From: Sphingomonas parapaucimobilis NBRC 15100 | GTDB lineage: Bacteria > Pseudomonadota > Alphaproteobacteria > Sphingomonadales > Sphingomonadaceae | Length of the DNA stretch: 64,000 nucleotides | Reading direction: 5' to 3' | Assembly (NCBI RefSeq): GCF_000787715.1 | Contig: NZ_BBPI01000018.1 | Span: 53,940-117,939 of the forward strand | In this document: in pieces, positions 1 to 8,590 of the stretch | How the letters are laid out: every line of letters begins with the position of its first letter | Numbering within the stretch: the first letter of the stretch is position 1 | The notes under the pieces: generated by a model | The model's input: only the letters and a program-made list of their open reading frames with translations | Told to the model about the DNA's origin: nothing | Databases searched by the model: none | Program-made: the position numbers and the translations under genes

Positions 1-1
1 C

Positions 2-799
2 CAGATGACCGCACTCGCGGGATCGGTCGCCGCCGCCGAGGCGCTGATCCTGGGAATTTCCGCCAGTCCCGCCGCCGCCGCAATGACCGACCCCCATGAC
101 ACCCGGCTGCGCATCGACCGCCGCGAGGGGATGGAGGCCGGTGCGCGATCGGCCGCCTATCTCGCCAGTCCCAGGGGCGTGAAGAAGCGGATCGGGACGG
201 TGCTGGTCATCCACGAGAATCGCGGGCTGACCCCGCATATCGAGGATGTCACGCGGCGCGTGGCGCTGGCCGGGTTCCATGCGGTTGCCCCCGATCTGCT
301 CGCGCCACAGGGCGGCACGCCAGCGGACGAGGATCGGGCGCGGACGCTGATCGGAACGCTCGACTATGATCTGGCGCTGGCCCAGGCGCGCGCGATGATG
401 GCCCATGCCGCCGCCGACAAGACCGGCACCGGCCGCGTCGGGGTGGTGGGCTTTTGTTGGGGCGGGGCGTTCGTCAACCGGCTGGCGGTGGCGGCAGGCC
501 CGACGCTGGCGGCGGGCGTGGCCTATTACGGCCCCGCACCCAATCCCGGCGAAGCGGCCAAGGTCCAGGCACCGTTGATGCTCCATTATGCGGGCAAGGA
601 TGCGCGCGTGAATGCGACCGGCGAGCCCTGGGTCGCGGCGCTGAAGGCGGCGGGGCGGCCGGTCGAGGCCTTCACCTATCCGGGCGTCGACCATGCCTTC
701 AACAATGACAGCTCGGCCGAGCGCTATAATGCAGCGGCGGCGACCCAGGCCTGGTCGCGGACCATCGCCTTTCTGCACCGTCATCTCGATCGCGCCTGA
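2..799 (+). CDS. dienelactone hydrolase family protein (5' end cut by window edge)
   Basis: An alpha/beta-hydrolase of the dienelactone hydrolase family, which cleaves lactone or ester bonds through a Cys-Asp-His triad. Counting from the first visible Met (base 5), the nucleophile is Cys151 in GFCWGG, Asp199 lies in HYAGKDARV and His230 in GVDHAF; the HENRG motif near residue 70 carries the conserved Glu. The frame stays open to base 2 and the first ~26 residues read as the end of a Tat/Sec-type leader (ALAGSVAAAEAL...SPAAAA), so the true start is upstream of the window and the protein is probably exported. The natural substrate cannot be told from sequence. Family call is firm; the start is missing. 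Confidence 0.9.
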   Translation, partial: QMTALAGSVAAAEALILGISASPAAAAMTDPHDTRLRIDRREGMEAGARSAAYLASPRGVKKRIGTVLVIHENRGLTPHIEDVTRRVALAGFHAVAPDLLAPQGGTPADEDRARTLIGTLDYDLALAQARAMMAHAAADKTGTGRVGVVGFCWGGAFVNRLAVAAGPTLAAGVAYYGPAPNPGEAAKVQAPLMLHYAGKDARVNATGEPWVAALKAAGRPVEAFTYPGVDHAFNNDSSAERYNAAAATQAWSRTIAFLHRHLDRA

Positions 800-830
800 T
801 CCCGCCCCCTCCCTTCGCCTTGGAGAGCCT

Positions 831-1453
831 GATGACCGCCGACCTGACGCTGTACACCAACCCCCCAGTCGCGGGGCCGTATCGCGCGCTGGATGCTGGA
901 GGAGACGGGGGCGACCTATGACACGGTCGTGCTGGATTATGGGACGACGATGATCGCGCCCGACTATCGCGCGATCAATCCGATGATGAAGGTGCCCGCC
1001 ATCGTCCATCTCGGCCAGGTCGTGACGGAGACGGCGGCCATCTGCGCCTATCTGGCCGATGCCTTTCCCGATGCCGAGCTGGCACCGCTGCCGCAGGAGC
1101 GGGCGCGTTATTATCGCTGGCTGTTCTTCGCGGCGGGGCCGCTGGAAGCTGCGATCACCAATCGCGCGATGGGCATGGACCCGACCCCCGAGCAGCGGCG
1201 TATGGCAGGCTATGGCGATTTCGACCGGGCCGTGGGTGTCATAAGCGCGGCGGTGGCCGAGCATTCCTATATCACCGGTGAGCGCTTCACGGCGGCGGAT
1301 GTCTATCTGGGCTCGCAGCTGATGTGGTTCACCCAGTTCGGGCTGATCCCCAGGACCGATGCGATGATGGCCTATATCGGCCGTTTGCAGAATCGCCCGG
1401 CCCACCGGCGCGCCACTGCGCTGGATGATGGCAAGAGCGCTGAAGACGCCTGA
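831..1453 (+). pseudogene. glutathione S-transferase family gene with a +1 frameshift
   Basis: The GST-like reading begins at ATG 831 (MTADLTLYTNP) and continues in another frame from about 866 (QSRGRIARWMLEETG, then to the stop at 1453). The join is a run of six C at 861-866; removing one C restores a single 206-207 residue GST with an intact thioredoxin-like N-terminal domain (thiol-site Ser in the PQSRG motif) and an alpha-helical C-terminal domain. Either the gene is broken or the extra C is a sequencing error; the 17-plus C run at the window's right end shows C homopolymers are unreliable here. It starts 31 bp after the dienelactone hydrolase stop, so the two may be co-transcribed. GSTs conjugate glutathione to electrophiles in the cytosol; glutathione reductase is next door. 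Confidence 0.8.
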
Positions 1454-1456
1454 CGA

Positions 1457-1621
1457 TCAGACCGCGGCGGCGGCTCCCGCCTGTTGATGGGCGGCGCGCA
1501 GCATCTCGAGTCCCGCAGCGATGTGGTTGCCCGCCAGCGGCTGGTTCAGCGCATCCGCACCGTCCATCGCGGCCTTGGCGAAGGCGATGACCTGCTCAAA
1601 GGTGACACCATGCTCACTCAT
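1457..1621 (-). CDS. small conserved-type hypothetical protein (54 aa)
   Basis: A short helical, alanine-rich protein beginning MSEHGVTFEQVIAFAKAAMDG and ending in an alanine tail. No transmembrane segment, signal or known motif is visible and I do not recognise a family. I prefer the start at 1621 because AATGGAATCGAAG just upstream gives a GGAA-type ribosome site; a start six codons earlier (1639) is also open. It converges on the GST gene with only 3 bp between stops. The opposite strand is also open here, but the minus reading has the better start context and composition. Confidence 0.55.
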   Translation of the reverse strand: MSEHGVTFEQVIAFAKAAMDGADALNQPLAGNHIAAGLEMLRAAHQQAGAAAAV

Positions 1622-1742
1622 CTTCGATTCCATTTCCACCGCAACGACTCTGTTCCAACGTCCTGACGACTCGACATGTATATAATCCTAAGCTGCAATA
1701 AAGTTTCACGCGATATGCAAATAAGGCTGGTCCTTTCGAACT

Positions 1743-1768
1743 GCCCCCCGGCGGGACACCGGGGGGGC
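1743..1768 (-). terminator. GC hairpin downstream of glutathione reductase
   Basis: GCCCCCCGG at 1743 pairs with CCGGGGGGGC ending at 1768, just past the gor stop on the minus strand. There is no T run after it, so it could be a transcription pause or mRNA 3'-end stabiliser rather than an intrinsic terminator. Confidence 0.35.
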
Positions 1769-1777
1769 GACTGAGCC

Positions 1778-3127
1778 TCAGCGCATCAGCACCAGCTCTT
1801 CGGACATGGTCGGGTGCAGCGCGACGGTGGCGTCGAACTGCGCCTTGGTCAGCCCGGCCTTGACCGCGATGGCGGCGGCCTGGAGGATTTCGGGCACGTC
1901 GGGGCCGATCATGTGCAGCCCGACCACGCGGCCGGTGTCGCCGTCGCATACCATCTTGTAGAGCGCGCGTTCCTCGCGGCCCGCCAGGACATTCTTCATC
2001 GGGCGGAAGTCGGAGGTATAGACCTGCACCGACCCCAGGATCTGGCGCGCCTGCGCCTCGGTCATGCCGACGCCCGCCATCGGGGGATGGCTGAACACGG
2101 CGGCGGGGATGCAGTCATAGTCGACACGGGTCGGCTTGCCGCCGAACACGGTGTCGGCAAAGGCCTGTCCCTCGCGGATGGCAACGGGGGTCAGCTGGAC
2201 CCGGTTGGTCACGTCGCCGACCGCATAGATGCTGGGGCAGGTCGAGCGATTGTCCTCGTCCACCTTGATCGCGCCATGATCGTCCAGCTCGACACCGGCC
2301 GTCTCCAGCCCCAGGCCATGGGTATTGGGAAGGCGGCCGGTCGCGAACATCACCAGGTCGACGATCATCGGCTCGTGGTTGGACATGGATACCTTCAGGC
2401 AGCCATCGTCCATCTTCTCGATCCCCTCGAACGTCGCGTCGAAGCGGAATTCGATCCCCTTCATCATCGAGATCTGGAGCAGCCGGTCGCGGATCGTCAG
2501 GTCGTAACCGCGCAATATGTCCTTGCTGCGATTGATCAGCGTGACGTGCGCGCCGAACTGGTGGAAGACGCCCGCAAATTCATTGGCGATATAGCCCGCG
2601 CCGGCAATCAGCACGCGCTTGGGGATGGCGTCCAGATGGAACGCCTCGTTGGAGGTGATGCCATGCTCGTGACCGGGGCAGGAGGGGACGGCCGGATGCG
2701 CGCCGACCGCGATCAGGATGCGTTCGGCGGTCTTCTCGGTCCCGTCGGCCAGGCGGACGCTGTTGGGGCCGGTGACGACGGCGCGCTGGTCGATGATCTC
2801 GACATTGTGGCTCTCCAGCGTCTTCTTGTACGCGCCGTTCAGCCGGTCGACTTCCGCCAGCACATTGTCCCGCAGCGTTTGCCACGAGAATTCGCACTCG
2901 CTCGGCACCTGCCAGCCGAAGCGGCGGGCGTCCTTCAGATCCTCGGCGAAATGCGCGCCATAGACGAGCAGCTTCTTGGGCACACAGCCGCGAATGACGC
3001 AGGTGCCGCCGACCCGATATTCCTCGGCCACCGCCACGCGCGCGCCATGCGCCGCCGCGACCCGCGAGGCGCGCGTGCCCCCCGACCCTGCACCGATGAC
3101 GAACAGGTCATAGTCATACTCAGCCAT
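1778..3127 (-). CDS. gor: glutathione-disulfide reductase
   Basis: FAD-dependent NADPH:glutathione disulfide oxidoreductase that regenerates reduced glutathione in the cytosol. From MAEYDYDLFVIGAGSGG the FAD-binding GxGxxG motif is at residues 12-17, the redox-active disulfide is Cys43 and Cys48 (GGTCVIRGCVPKK), an NADPH-binding GAGYIANEFAG motif follows in mid-protein, and the catalytic His-Glu pair lies in the C-terminal LHPTMSEE. Length of 449 aa is normal. I chose 3127 rather than an upstream Met because the conserved N-terminus starts there and a GGAGA ribosome site lies ~12 bp upstream. Its position beside a GST gene fits glutathione metabolism. Confidence 0.96.
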   Translation of the reverse strand: MAEYDYDLFVIGAGSGGTRASRVAAAHGARVAVAEEYRVGGTCVIRGCVPKKLLVYGAHFAEDLKDARRFGWQVPSECEFSWQTLRDNVLAEVDRLNGAYKKTLESHNVEIIDQRAVVTGPNSVRLADGTEKTAERILIAVGAHPAVPSCPGHEHGITSNEAFHLDAIPKRVLIAGAGYIANEFAGVFHQFGAHVTLINRSKDILRGYDLTIRDRLLQISMMKGIEFRFDATFEGIEKMDDGCLKVSMSNHEPMIVDLVMFATGRLPNTHGLGLETAGVELDDHGAIKVDEDNRSTCPSIYAVGDVTNRVQLTPVAIREGQAFADTVFGGKPTRVDYDCIPAAVFSHPPMAGVGMTEAQARQILGSVQVYTSDFRPMKNVLAGREERALYKMVCDGDTGRVVGLHMIGPDVPEILQAAAIAVKAGLTKAQFDATVALHPTMSEELVLMR

Positions 3128-3233
3128 GGGAACGGTTTCTCCGGGAATTGGGGGCGGTTCAGCCGCCTGAAAGCATAACGGGGGACGCCGAGCCAAGTTC
3201 AGCGTCCCCCTGACAGTGATCGGAAATGATGTT

Positions 3234-3364
3234 CATCCTTCCCGCTTGCGGGGAGGGGGGCCATGCGAAGCATGGTGGAGGGGGCGTTCCACAAAGGATA
3301 TCCTGTGAGGAAGCCCCCCTCCGTCAGGCCTGCGGCCTGCCACCTCCCCGCGAGCGGGGAGGAT
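3234..3364. repeat. REPIN-like repeat, family A copy 1
   Basis: About 131 bp bounded by inverted hairpins of the CCTCCCCG/CGGGGAGG type, with an inner GTGGAGGGGG...CCCCCCTCCGTCAGG pairing. It ends 2 bp before the pgi stop codon and fills most of the gor-pgi gap. Closely related copies lie at 16397, 23921, 58456 and 63907. Confidence 0.85.
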
Positions 3365-3366
3365 AG

Positions 3367-4860
3367 TTATTCGCCAAAAGCCCGCTTGATCAGGTCCTCG
3401 GTCGAGGGGTCGAACTCCTGCCCGCCCTGATCGGCCGCCTTGGCCATTTCCTTGCCCAGCTCGACGCCGAACTGGTCGAAGCTGTTGATGCCCAGCAGCA
3501 CGCCGTTCACGAACACGCGGTGCTCGTAGAATGCGATCAGCGCGCCCAGCGTGCGCGGATCGAGCGTGTCGAGCAGGATGGTCGATGACGGACGATCGCC
3601 CGAATAGCTGCGCGCAGGGTCGTCGACCTTCTTGCCCTTCATCAGCGCCGCACCCTGCGCGAACGCATTGAGCAGCAGCTGGCGGTGATGATCGTCGCTC
3701 AGCACATCGCCCGGCTCGATCACGGCGATGAACTCGACGGGCACCAGGTGCGTGCCCTGGTGGAGCAGCTGGAACACCGCGTGCTGCGCATCGGTGCCGA
3801 CGCCGCCCCAGGTGATGGCGGCGGTCGGGCGGCCGACCGGCTGACCGTCGACGGTCACACCCTTGCCGTTCGACTCCATCTCCAGCTGCTGGAGATAGGA
3901 GGGCAGGAGGCGCAGGCGCTCGTCATAGGCGAAGGGCGCGCGCGTCTCGGCATGGCGGACCTGGGTGTAATAGAGGTCGGCAAAGGCGGCGAGCGCGGGT
4001 GCGTTCTGGCTAAGGTCGGTGAGGCGGAAGTGGCGGTCCATCTCGGCCGCGCCCTCCAGCAGTTCCTCGAACGCATCCCAGCCCAGGCCCAGCGCAGCGG
4101 GGAAACCGATGGTCGACCAGAGCGAATACCGACCGCCGACCGACTCGGCGAAGGGCAGGATGCGCGTCTCGTCCACGCCCCATTCGACCGCCTTTTCGGG
4201 ATTGGCGGTCAGCGCGATCACCTTGCCATAGGGATCCTCGACACCGCTCTCGGTCATCCACTGGAGCGCCGAGGTGGCGTTCAGCATCGTCTCGGTGGTG
4301 GTGAAGGTCTTGGAGGCGACGACCAGCAGCGTGGCGGCGGGGTCGAAGCGTTTGAACACCTCCTCCAGCGCGACGCCGTCGACGTTCGAGACGATCGCCA
4401 CGTCGTAACGGTCGCTGTCACGGCCCAGCGCGTCGACCAGCAGGTCGGGACCGAGCGCCGAACCACCGATGCCGATATGCAGGACATGGCGGATCGGGCC
4501 GAGCGCCTCGGCCTCGATCGCGTCGATCAGCGCGCGCATCCGGGCGTGCGACTGGCGCGCGGTGGCGACGCTTTCGGGATTGCCCTCGCCACGCTCGGCG
4601 GTGTGCTCGACCGCGCGGCCTTCGGTGACGTTGACGACCTCGCCGCCGAACAGCGCGTCACGCTTGGCGGCCAGCCCGCTTGCCTTGGCGAGTTCGGCGA
4701 AGGCGGCGACGGCCTCGCGGGTGAGGTGCGTCTTGGACCAGTCGAAATGGATGCCCGCCACGTCCAGGCTGAGCGAGGCCAGCCGGTTGGGATCATTCGC
4801 GAAAAGATCGAGAAGCGGGGTCTGCGGGAGCGATTCGATCGTCGACCAGTCGGCAGCCAT
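3367..4860 (-). CDS. pgi: glucose-6-phosphate isomerase
   Basis: Interconverts glucose-6-phosphate and fructose-6-phosphate. The two SIS subdomains are recognisable: HIGIGGSALGP (sugar phosphate loop), VASKTFTTTET, the EMESNGKG signature with catalytic Glu, GTDAQHAVFQLLHQG with catalytic His and the C-terminal NSFDQFGVELGK with the catalytic Lys. Sphingomonads lack a complete Embden-Meyerhof flow from glucose in many strains, so this enzyme may mainly serve gluconeogenesis and Entner-Doudoroff cycling (inference). Start at 4860 (MAADWSTIE, 497 aa) is supported by AAGGAAGGAAC upstream; 19 extra in-frame codons look non-coding. Confidence 0.97.
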   Translation of the reverse strand: MAADWSTIESLPQTPLLDLFANDPNRLASLSLDVAGIHFDWSKTHLTREAVAAFAELAKASGLAAKRDALFGGEVVNVTEGRAVEHTAERGEGNPESVATARQSHARMRALIDAIEAEALGPIRHVLHIGIGGSALGPDLLVDALGRDSDRYDVAIVSNVDGVALEEVFKRFDPAATLLVVASKTFTTTETMLNATSALQWMTESGVEDPYGKVIALTANPEKAVEWGVDETRILPFAESVGGRYSLWSTIGFPAALGLGWDAFEELLEGAAEMDRHFRLTDLSQNAPALAAFADLYYTQVRHAETRAPFAYDERLRLLPSYLQQLEMESNGKGVTVDGQPVGRPTAAITWGGVGTDAQHAVFQLLHQGTHLVPVEFIAVIEPGDVLSDDHHRQLLLNAFAQGAALMKGKKVDDPARSYSGDRPSSTILLDTLDPRTLGALIAFYEHRVFVNGVLLGINSFDQFGVELGKEMAKAADQGGQEFDPSTEDLIKRAFGE

Positions 4861-4961
4861 GATGCCTGTTCCTTCCTTGCGCGTGCCCCGAAGGGCTTCC
4901 CTCACGGCGTTAGCCAAAGCGGGCGGGCAAAGCCAAGCCTTAGATTGGTATGGTGGGCATG

Positions 4962-5549
4962 TTAGCGAGGCCCCGCCGCACGGATGGTGTCGAACGCCTC
5001 GTTGACCGTCTCGTCCGATACGGACAGCGCCCAGTTTCCAAACAAGCCCGGCAAACGCCTGAACAGAGCGGGGCGGTCAGCGGCCAGTACTCTTGCGTGA
5101 TGAAAGGCTCCGTCGCCATGCTTTAGTAGATTGGCAAGCAACGCCAGAAAATCCAATCGCGTATCGATGGGATAATGAGCCGCCATACCCCTTTTTAGTA
5201 CAGCGTAATTGTCATTGCGCCCATTGAGTTTGGTGATGGATCGGGACCAGCTTTCCCAATAATGGAATGCGCTTATTATAAATGCTTCCCGCACAACTCG
5301 AGCCGATAGGGTGGTGCCCATTGCAGCGTAATCCAACGCATGTTGGGTGCTGTGAACAAGGACGCGATGCTCGCCCTCATATTCATATTCGCTGTCGTCT
5401 GAGCCACTTTTGAGGTAATTTATCGCAGCCCGATTGGCAGCGTGTGTGGCAACATCCAACGCTGAAGCGGATAATTGATAGGCATCGCAAATTCGATCAA
5501 TGCCGGACTGGTAAAGAAAAGCGATAGTTTGCGGTGGGAGTATTGTCAT
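4962..5549 (-). CDS. hypothetical protein of low-GC composition (195 aa)
   Basis: I do not recognise this protein. It reads as soluble and mostly helical, starting MTILPPQTIAFLYQSG, with a central aromatic/charged region (AFHYWESWSRSITKLNGRNDNY) and a conserved-looking LANLLKHGDGAF near residue 145. RGMAAH could be an Rx4H motif like that of HEPN domains, but the polar residue usually following the Arg is absent. Its DNA is about 50% GC, against 65-70% on either side, with unusual codon choice, so it was probably acquired. It sits alone between pgi and a GNAT gene. A defence or toxin-type role is possible but is inference only. Confidence 0.65.
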   Translation of the reverse strand: MTILPPQTIAFLYQSGIDRICDAYQLSASALDVATHAANRAAINYLKSGSDDSEYEYEGEHRVLVHSTQHALDYAAMGTTLSARVVREAFIISAFHYWESWSRSITKLNGRNDNYAVLKRGMAAHYPIDTRLDFLALLANLLKHGDGAFHHARVLAADRPALFRRLPGLFGNWALSVSDETVNEAFDTIRAAGPR

Positions 5550-5590
5550 CGCATTTGCCTTATCTCCACCAAGCTTTCGATGTGTCCGTA

Positions 5591-6181
5591 CTACCGATGC
5601 TTCCCCGCCACCGGGTCACGGACCACGCCGACATCGGCGAAGCGCTTCGGTTCGGCGGGGTGGGGGGCGGGTTCGGCCAGTTCGCGCTGCCAGTAGCCGA
5701 CGTCGATCCAGCGGCCATGCTTGTGCCCGACCTCGCGGAAGACGCCCGCGCGGCGGAAGCCAACGGCTTCGTGCAGCTTGATCGAGCCGTCATTGGGCAG
5801 CGCGATCACGCCCATCGCCTGGGTGAAGCCTTGCGCGGTCAGCGTGTCGACCAGTGCCTCGTACAGTAGCCGCCCGATGCCCGAACGCTGCGACACGTCG
5901 GCGACGTAGATGGTCGTCTCGACCACCCAGCGATAGGCCTCGCGCTCGCGGAAGCGCGCGGCATAGGCATAGCCGATCACCGCATCTTCACGGCCTTCTT
6001 CGTCGGCCAGCGTCGCGACGATCCAGGGATAGAGGCCGTCCGCCCCCTCCATCCGCGCGCGCATCATGTCGGCGTCGGGGGCCTGGGTCTCGAACGACAC
6101 GACGCCCGCCAGCACATGCGGCGCATAGATGGCGGCGATGGCGGCGGCGTCATCGGGGCGGGCGGCGCGGATGGCGATCAT
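5591..6181 (-). CDS. GNAT family N-acetyltransferase, phosphinothricin acetyltransferase-like
   Basis: A cytosolic acetyl-CoA-dependent N-acetyltransferase of the PAT/MddA type. The 196 aa protein starts MIAIRAARPDDAAAIAAIYAPHV, which is the typical substrate-side N-terminus (IYxxHV...SFE), followed by YRWVVETTIYV and the acetyl-CoA binding QRSGIGRLLYEAL, then a GFRRAGVFREVGHKHGRWIDVGYWQ end characteristic of this group. Family members acetylate phosphinothricin, methionine sulfone or similar small amino-acid analogues; substrate here is unknown. The C-terminal ~25 residues (AEPAPHPAEPKRF...) are a low-complexity tail. Start 6181 is chosen by homology, with CAGGAGACG upstream. Confidence 0.88.
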   Translation of the reverse strand: MIAIRAARPDDAAAIAAIYAPHVLAGVVSFETQAPDADMMRARMEGADGLYPWIVATLADEEGREDAVIGYAYAARFREREAYRWVVETTIYVADVSQRSGIGRLLYEALVDTLTAQGFTQAMGVIALPNDGSIKLHEAVGFRRAGVFREVGHKHGRWIDVGYWQRELAEPAPHPAEPKRFADVGVVRDPVAGKHR

Positions 6182-6279
6182 GGGGCTTTGCGTCTCCTGA
6201 AGCGATGAGACTGGGTAGCGCGGGGGGCCGTGCTGCGGAAGGGGCCAGCATTCTTTGCCTTTTGCGCCAAGTCCCCCAT

Positions 6280-6367
6280 CCGTTCGCACTGAGCGAAGTC
6301 GAAGTGCACGCCCCGCGCTTGAGACGAGGGCGTCCCTTGGCCTTCGACTTCGCTCAGGCTGAAGGGG
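6280..6367. repeat. paired palindromic repeat, family C copy 1
   Basis: Inverted pair: CGTTCGCACTGAGCGAAGTC on the left arm and its complement CTTCGACTTCGCTCAGGCTG on the right arm, separated by ~40 bp. One of eight copies in the window. Confidence 0.85.
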
Positions 6368-6402
6368 AGTGGGGGAGGCTGGGCATTGTCTGCGCGTAAA
6401 AG

Positions 6403-8364
6403 TTACAGCCCCAGTCGCGCGATCAGCAGGTCGAGCAGCCGCTCGTCGCTGGCCGTGCCCACCGGACCCAGCGCGCCGCACTCCAGGCATTTCGCCTGGA
6501 CCGAGCCGCCCCGCGCCAGCCGCGCGACATCGCCCAGCGCCCGCGCCGCGACCGCGCGGCGTTCGGCTGCCGCGATGGCGAAGACGTCGCCGCCCTGCTG
6601 GCTGTCATCGTCGCTGTCGAACCCTTCGACCAGAGTCGCGGCAAAGCCCGGCTTCTTTTCCAGATATTCGGCATGAACCTTGGCCGGGTCCAGCTTGGCG
6701 CGGCGGGCGGCCTCGGCGATGGCGTCGGACAGGTTGCCGAATCGGTCGACCAGTCCGATCTGGCGCGCGGTGCCGCCGTCCCAGACGCGGCCCTGCGCGA
6801 TGGTGTCGACCTTTTCGGGCGTCATGTGGCGCGATTGGGCGACGCGGGTCAGGAACTGGCGATAGCCATTCTCGATCCCCGCCTGCAGGATGGTGTCGAG
6901 CATCGGTGTCGTCCCGCCCAGCACGTCGGGCTGGCCGGTCAGCGGCGTGGTCTTCACCCCGTCGGTGGTGACGCCGATCTTGGCCAGCGTATTCTCGAAG
7001 GTCGGGATGATGCCGAAGATGCCGATCGACCCGGTGATCGTGCCCGGCTCGGCGAAGATCAGGTCGGCCGGGGTCGACACCCAATAGCCGCCCGACGCCG
7101 CGAGGCCACCCATCGAGACGATGACGGGCAGCTTCTGCCGCTTGGCCTCAAGGATCGCCTGGCGGATTTGTTCGGAGGCCAGCACCGAGCCGCCCGGCGA
7201 GTCGACGCGGACGACCAGCGCCTTCAGATTCTTCTTGGCCAGGCCGTCGAGCAGTGCCTTGGACACCGTCTCACCCGCCGCGGTGCCGGGACCGGCCTCG
7301 CCATCGACGATATTGCCCGCAATGGTCAGCACGCCGATCGCATCGCCCTTGGTCGGCAGCGGGTTCGCCTTGACCCAGGCGGCATAGGAGATGGTGCGGA
7401 ACGCGCCTGCGGGCTTGTCCGCCTCCGCTCCCGCAATCTCGGCCACGCGCTTGCCGAAGGCCAGCTTGTCGCCCAGCTTGTCGACCAGACCGGCCTTCAG
7501 ATTGGCATCGGCGATGCTGCCGTTCGCGGCGAGCACGGCGCGGTCGGGCTGGGTCAGGAAGGCGTCGATCTGCGCCTTGGGCCGGGCCTTGGCGACCGCT
7601 TCGCGCCACTGGGCGAACAACGTGCCGTACAGCGCCTGCGACGCGGCGCGCGCATCGGGGCTCTGGTCGCTGCGGATATAGGGTTCGACAAAGGACTTGA
7701 ACTTGCCGACGCGGTAGACATGGGTGGTGACGCCCAGCTTGTCGATCAGGCCCTTGTAATAAAGCTGGTTGCCGCCCGGCCCGGTGAATAGCGTGCCACC
7801 CAGCGGGTTGACCCAGATCTCGCTGGCATTGGCGGCCAGGCGATAGGCGCCGTCGGTATAGGCGGTGGCATAGGCCAGCACCGGCTTGCCCCCTTTACGG
7901 AAGCGCTGGATCGCGTCGCCGACCTCTTGCAGGGTCGCGGGGTATGCGCCGCCGAACGCATCCAGGTCGAGGACCAGCAGTTTGACGCGGCCATCGTCCT
8001 TCGCCGCGTCGATCGCGCGGACGAGATCACGCAGGCGATATTGATGCGGCACGCTGCGCCCCGACAGCATGGCGAGCGGCGCGATCGCCTCGGGCTGTTC
8101 GACGATCGGGCCGTCCAGCTTCAGCAGCAGCGCGCCGTCGGTGATCGCTTTGGTCCCCGGCCGGGCGTTGAGCGCGGCGAAGATCAGGCCGAAGAACAGC
8201 AGCATGGCGGCCAGCACCAGGAAATCCTTGATGCCGACCAGCAGCCGCCACGCGCCCCGGACCAGCCGCCACCCGCTGCGCCGTCCGGGCTTGCGCCCCG
8301 GTCGGCTGAAATCCTGGTCGAGCGGAGAGGCGGGCGGAAGCGCGTCGGCGCGGGCGTCGGTCAT
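6403..8364 (-). CDS. sppA: signal peptide peptidase SppA, 67 kDa type
   Basis: Inner-membrane serine protease that degrades cleaved signal peptides. The 653 aa protein has a short cytoplasmic N-terminus, one membrane anchor at about residues 46-67 (FLVLAAMLLFFGLIFAAL) and two tandem ClpP/crotonase-like S49 domains. The catalytic pair is Lys223 in YRVGKFKSFVEPY of the N-terminal domain and Ser424 in LAASGGYWVS of the C-terminal domain, matching the Lys-Ser dyad of long-form SppA. The C-terminal ~80 residues include an acidic stretch (SDDDS) and CLEC, an odd tail. It stands alone between a repeat and the groESL control region. Confidence 0.95.
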   Translation of the reverse strand: MTDARADALPPASPLDQDFSRPGRKPGRRSGWRLVRGAWRLLVGIKDFLVLAAMLLFFGLIFAALNARPGTKAITDGALLLKLDGPIVEQPEAIAPLAMLSGRSVPHQYRLRDLVRAIDAAKDDGRVKLLVLDLDAFGGAYPATLQEVGDAIQRFRKGGKPVLAYATAYTDGAYRLAANASEIWVNPLGGTLFTGPGGNQLYYKGLIDKLGVTTHVYRVGKFKSFVEPYIRSDQSPDARAASQALYGTLFAQWREAVAKARPKAQIDAFLTQPDRAVLAANGSIADANLKAGLVDKLGDKLAFGKRVAEIAGAEADKPAGAFRTISYAAWVKANPLPTKGDAIGVLTIAGNIVDGEAGPGTAAGETVSKALLDGLAKKNLKALVVRVDSPGGSVLASEQIRQAILEAKRQKLPVIVSMGGLAASGGYWVSTPADLIFAEPGTITGSIGIFGIIPTFENTLAKIGVTTDGVKTTPLTGQPDVLGGTTPMLDTILQAGIENGYRQFLTRVAQSRHMTPEKVDTIAQGRVWDGGTARQIGLVDRFGNLSDAIAEAARRAKLDPAKVHAEYLEKKPGFAATLVEGFDSDDDSQQGGDVFAIAAAERRAVAARALGDVARLARGGSVQAKCLECGALGPVGTASDERLLDLLIARLGL

Positions 8365-8492
8365 TCCCTATCGCTACCCCAGCGACGAATGCTCGGCAAT
8401 GGTCCGTGTTAGCGAGCCAATACGCGGGGCGGGCGGCCCCGATTTTGTTCCCACCCGCGCCACGCTTCGTCGAAATTTTTTGCAGGCGGGCG

Positions 8493-8521
8493 TTGACGCC
8501 CTGAATGCCCGTTCACATATC
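8493..8521 (+). promoter_or_regulatory. groESL promoter
   Basis: TTGACG (8493-8498), 17 bp spacer and CATATC (8516-8521) make a plausible vegetative promoter; the same region could also be read by sigma32. The predicted start (~8528) coincides with the first base of the CIRCE element. Confidence 0.6.
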
Positions 8522-8528
8522 CGGGGCG

Positions 8529-8555
8529 TTGGCACTCGCATGGCTCGAGTGCCAG
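8529..8555 (+). promoter_or_regulatory. CIRCE operator (HrcA binding site)
   Basis: TTGGCACTC, nine spacer bases, then GAGTGCCAG: an inverted repeat with one mismatch and the CIRCE spacing. It overlaps the predicted transcription start of groES-groEL, the classical arrangement for repression by HrcA when GroEL is not engaged. Confidence 0.92.
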
Positions 8556-8590
8556 AAAAGTGTAACACGCCAGATTAAAGGGACATGGCA

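Noticed and set aside
1484..1666. A 60-codon plus-strand frame opposite the small minus-strand protein
   Set aside because: Both strands are open, but the minus reading has the better start and a coherent helical composition.
3685..4965. A 426-codon plus-strand frame opposite pgi
   Set aside because: Antisense of glucose-6-phosphate isomerase with no motif or ribosome site.
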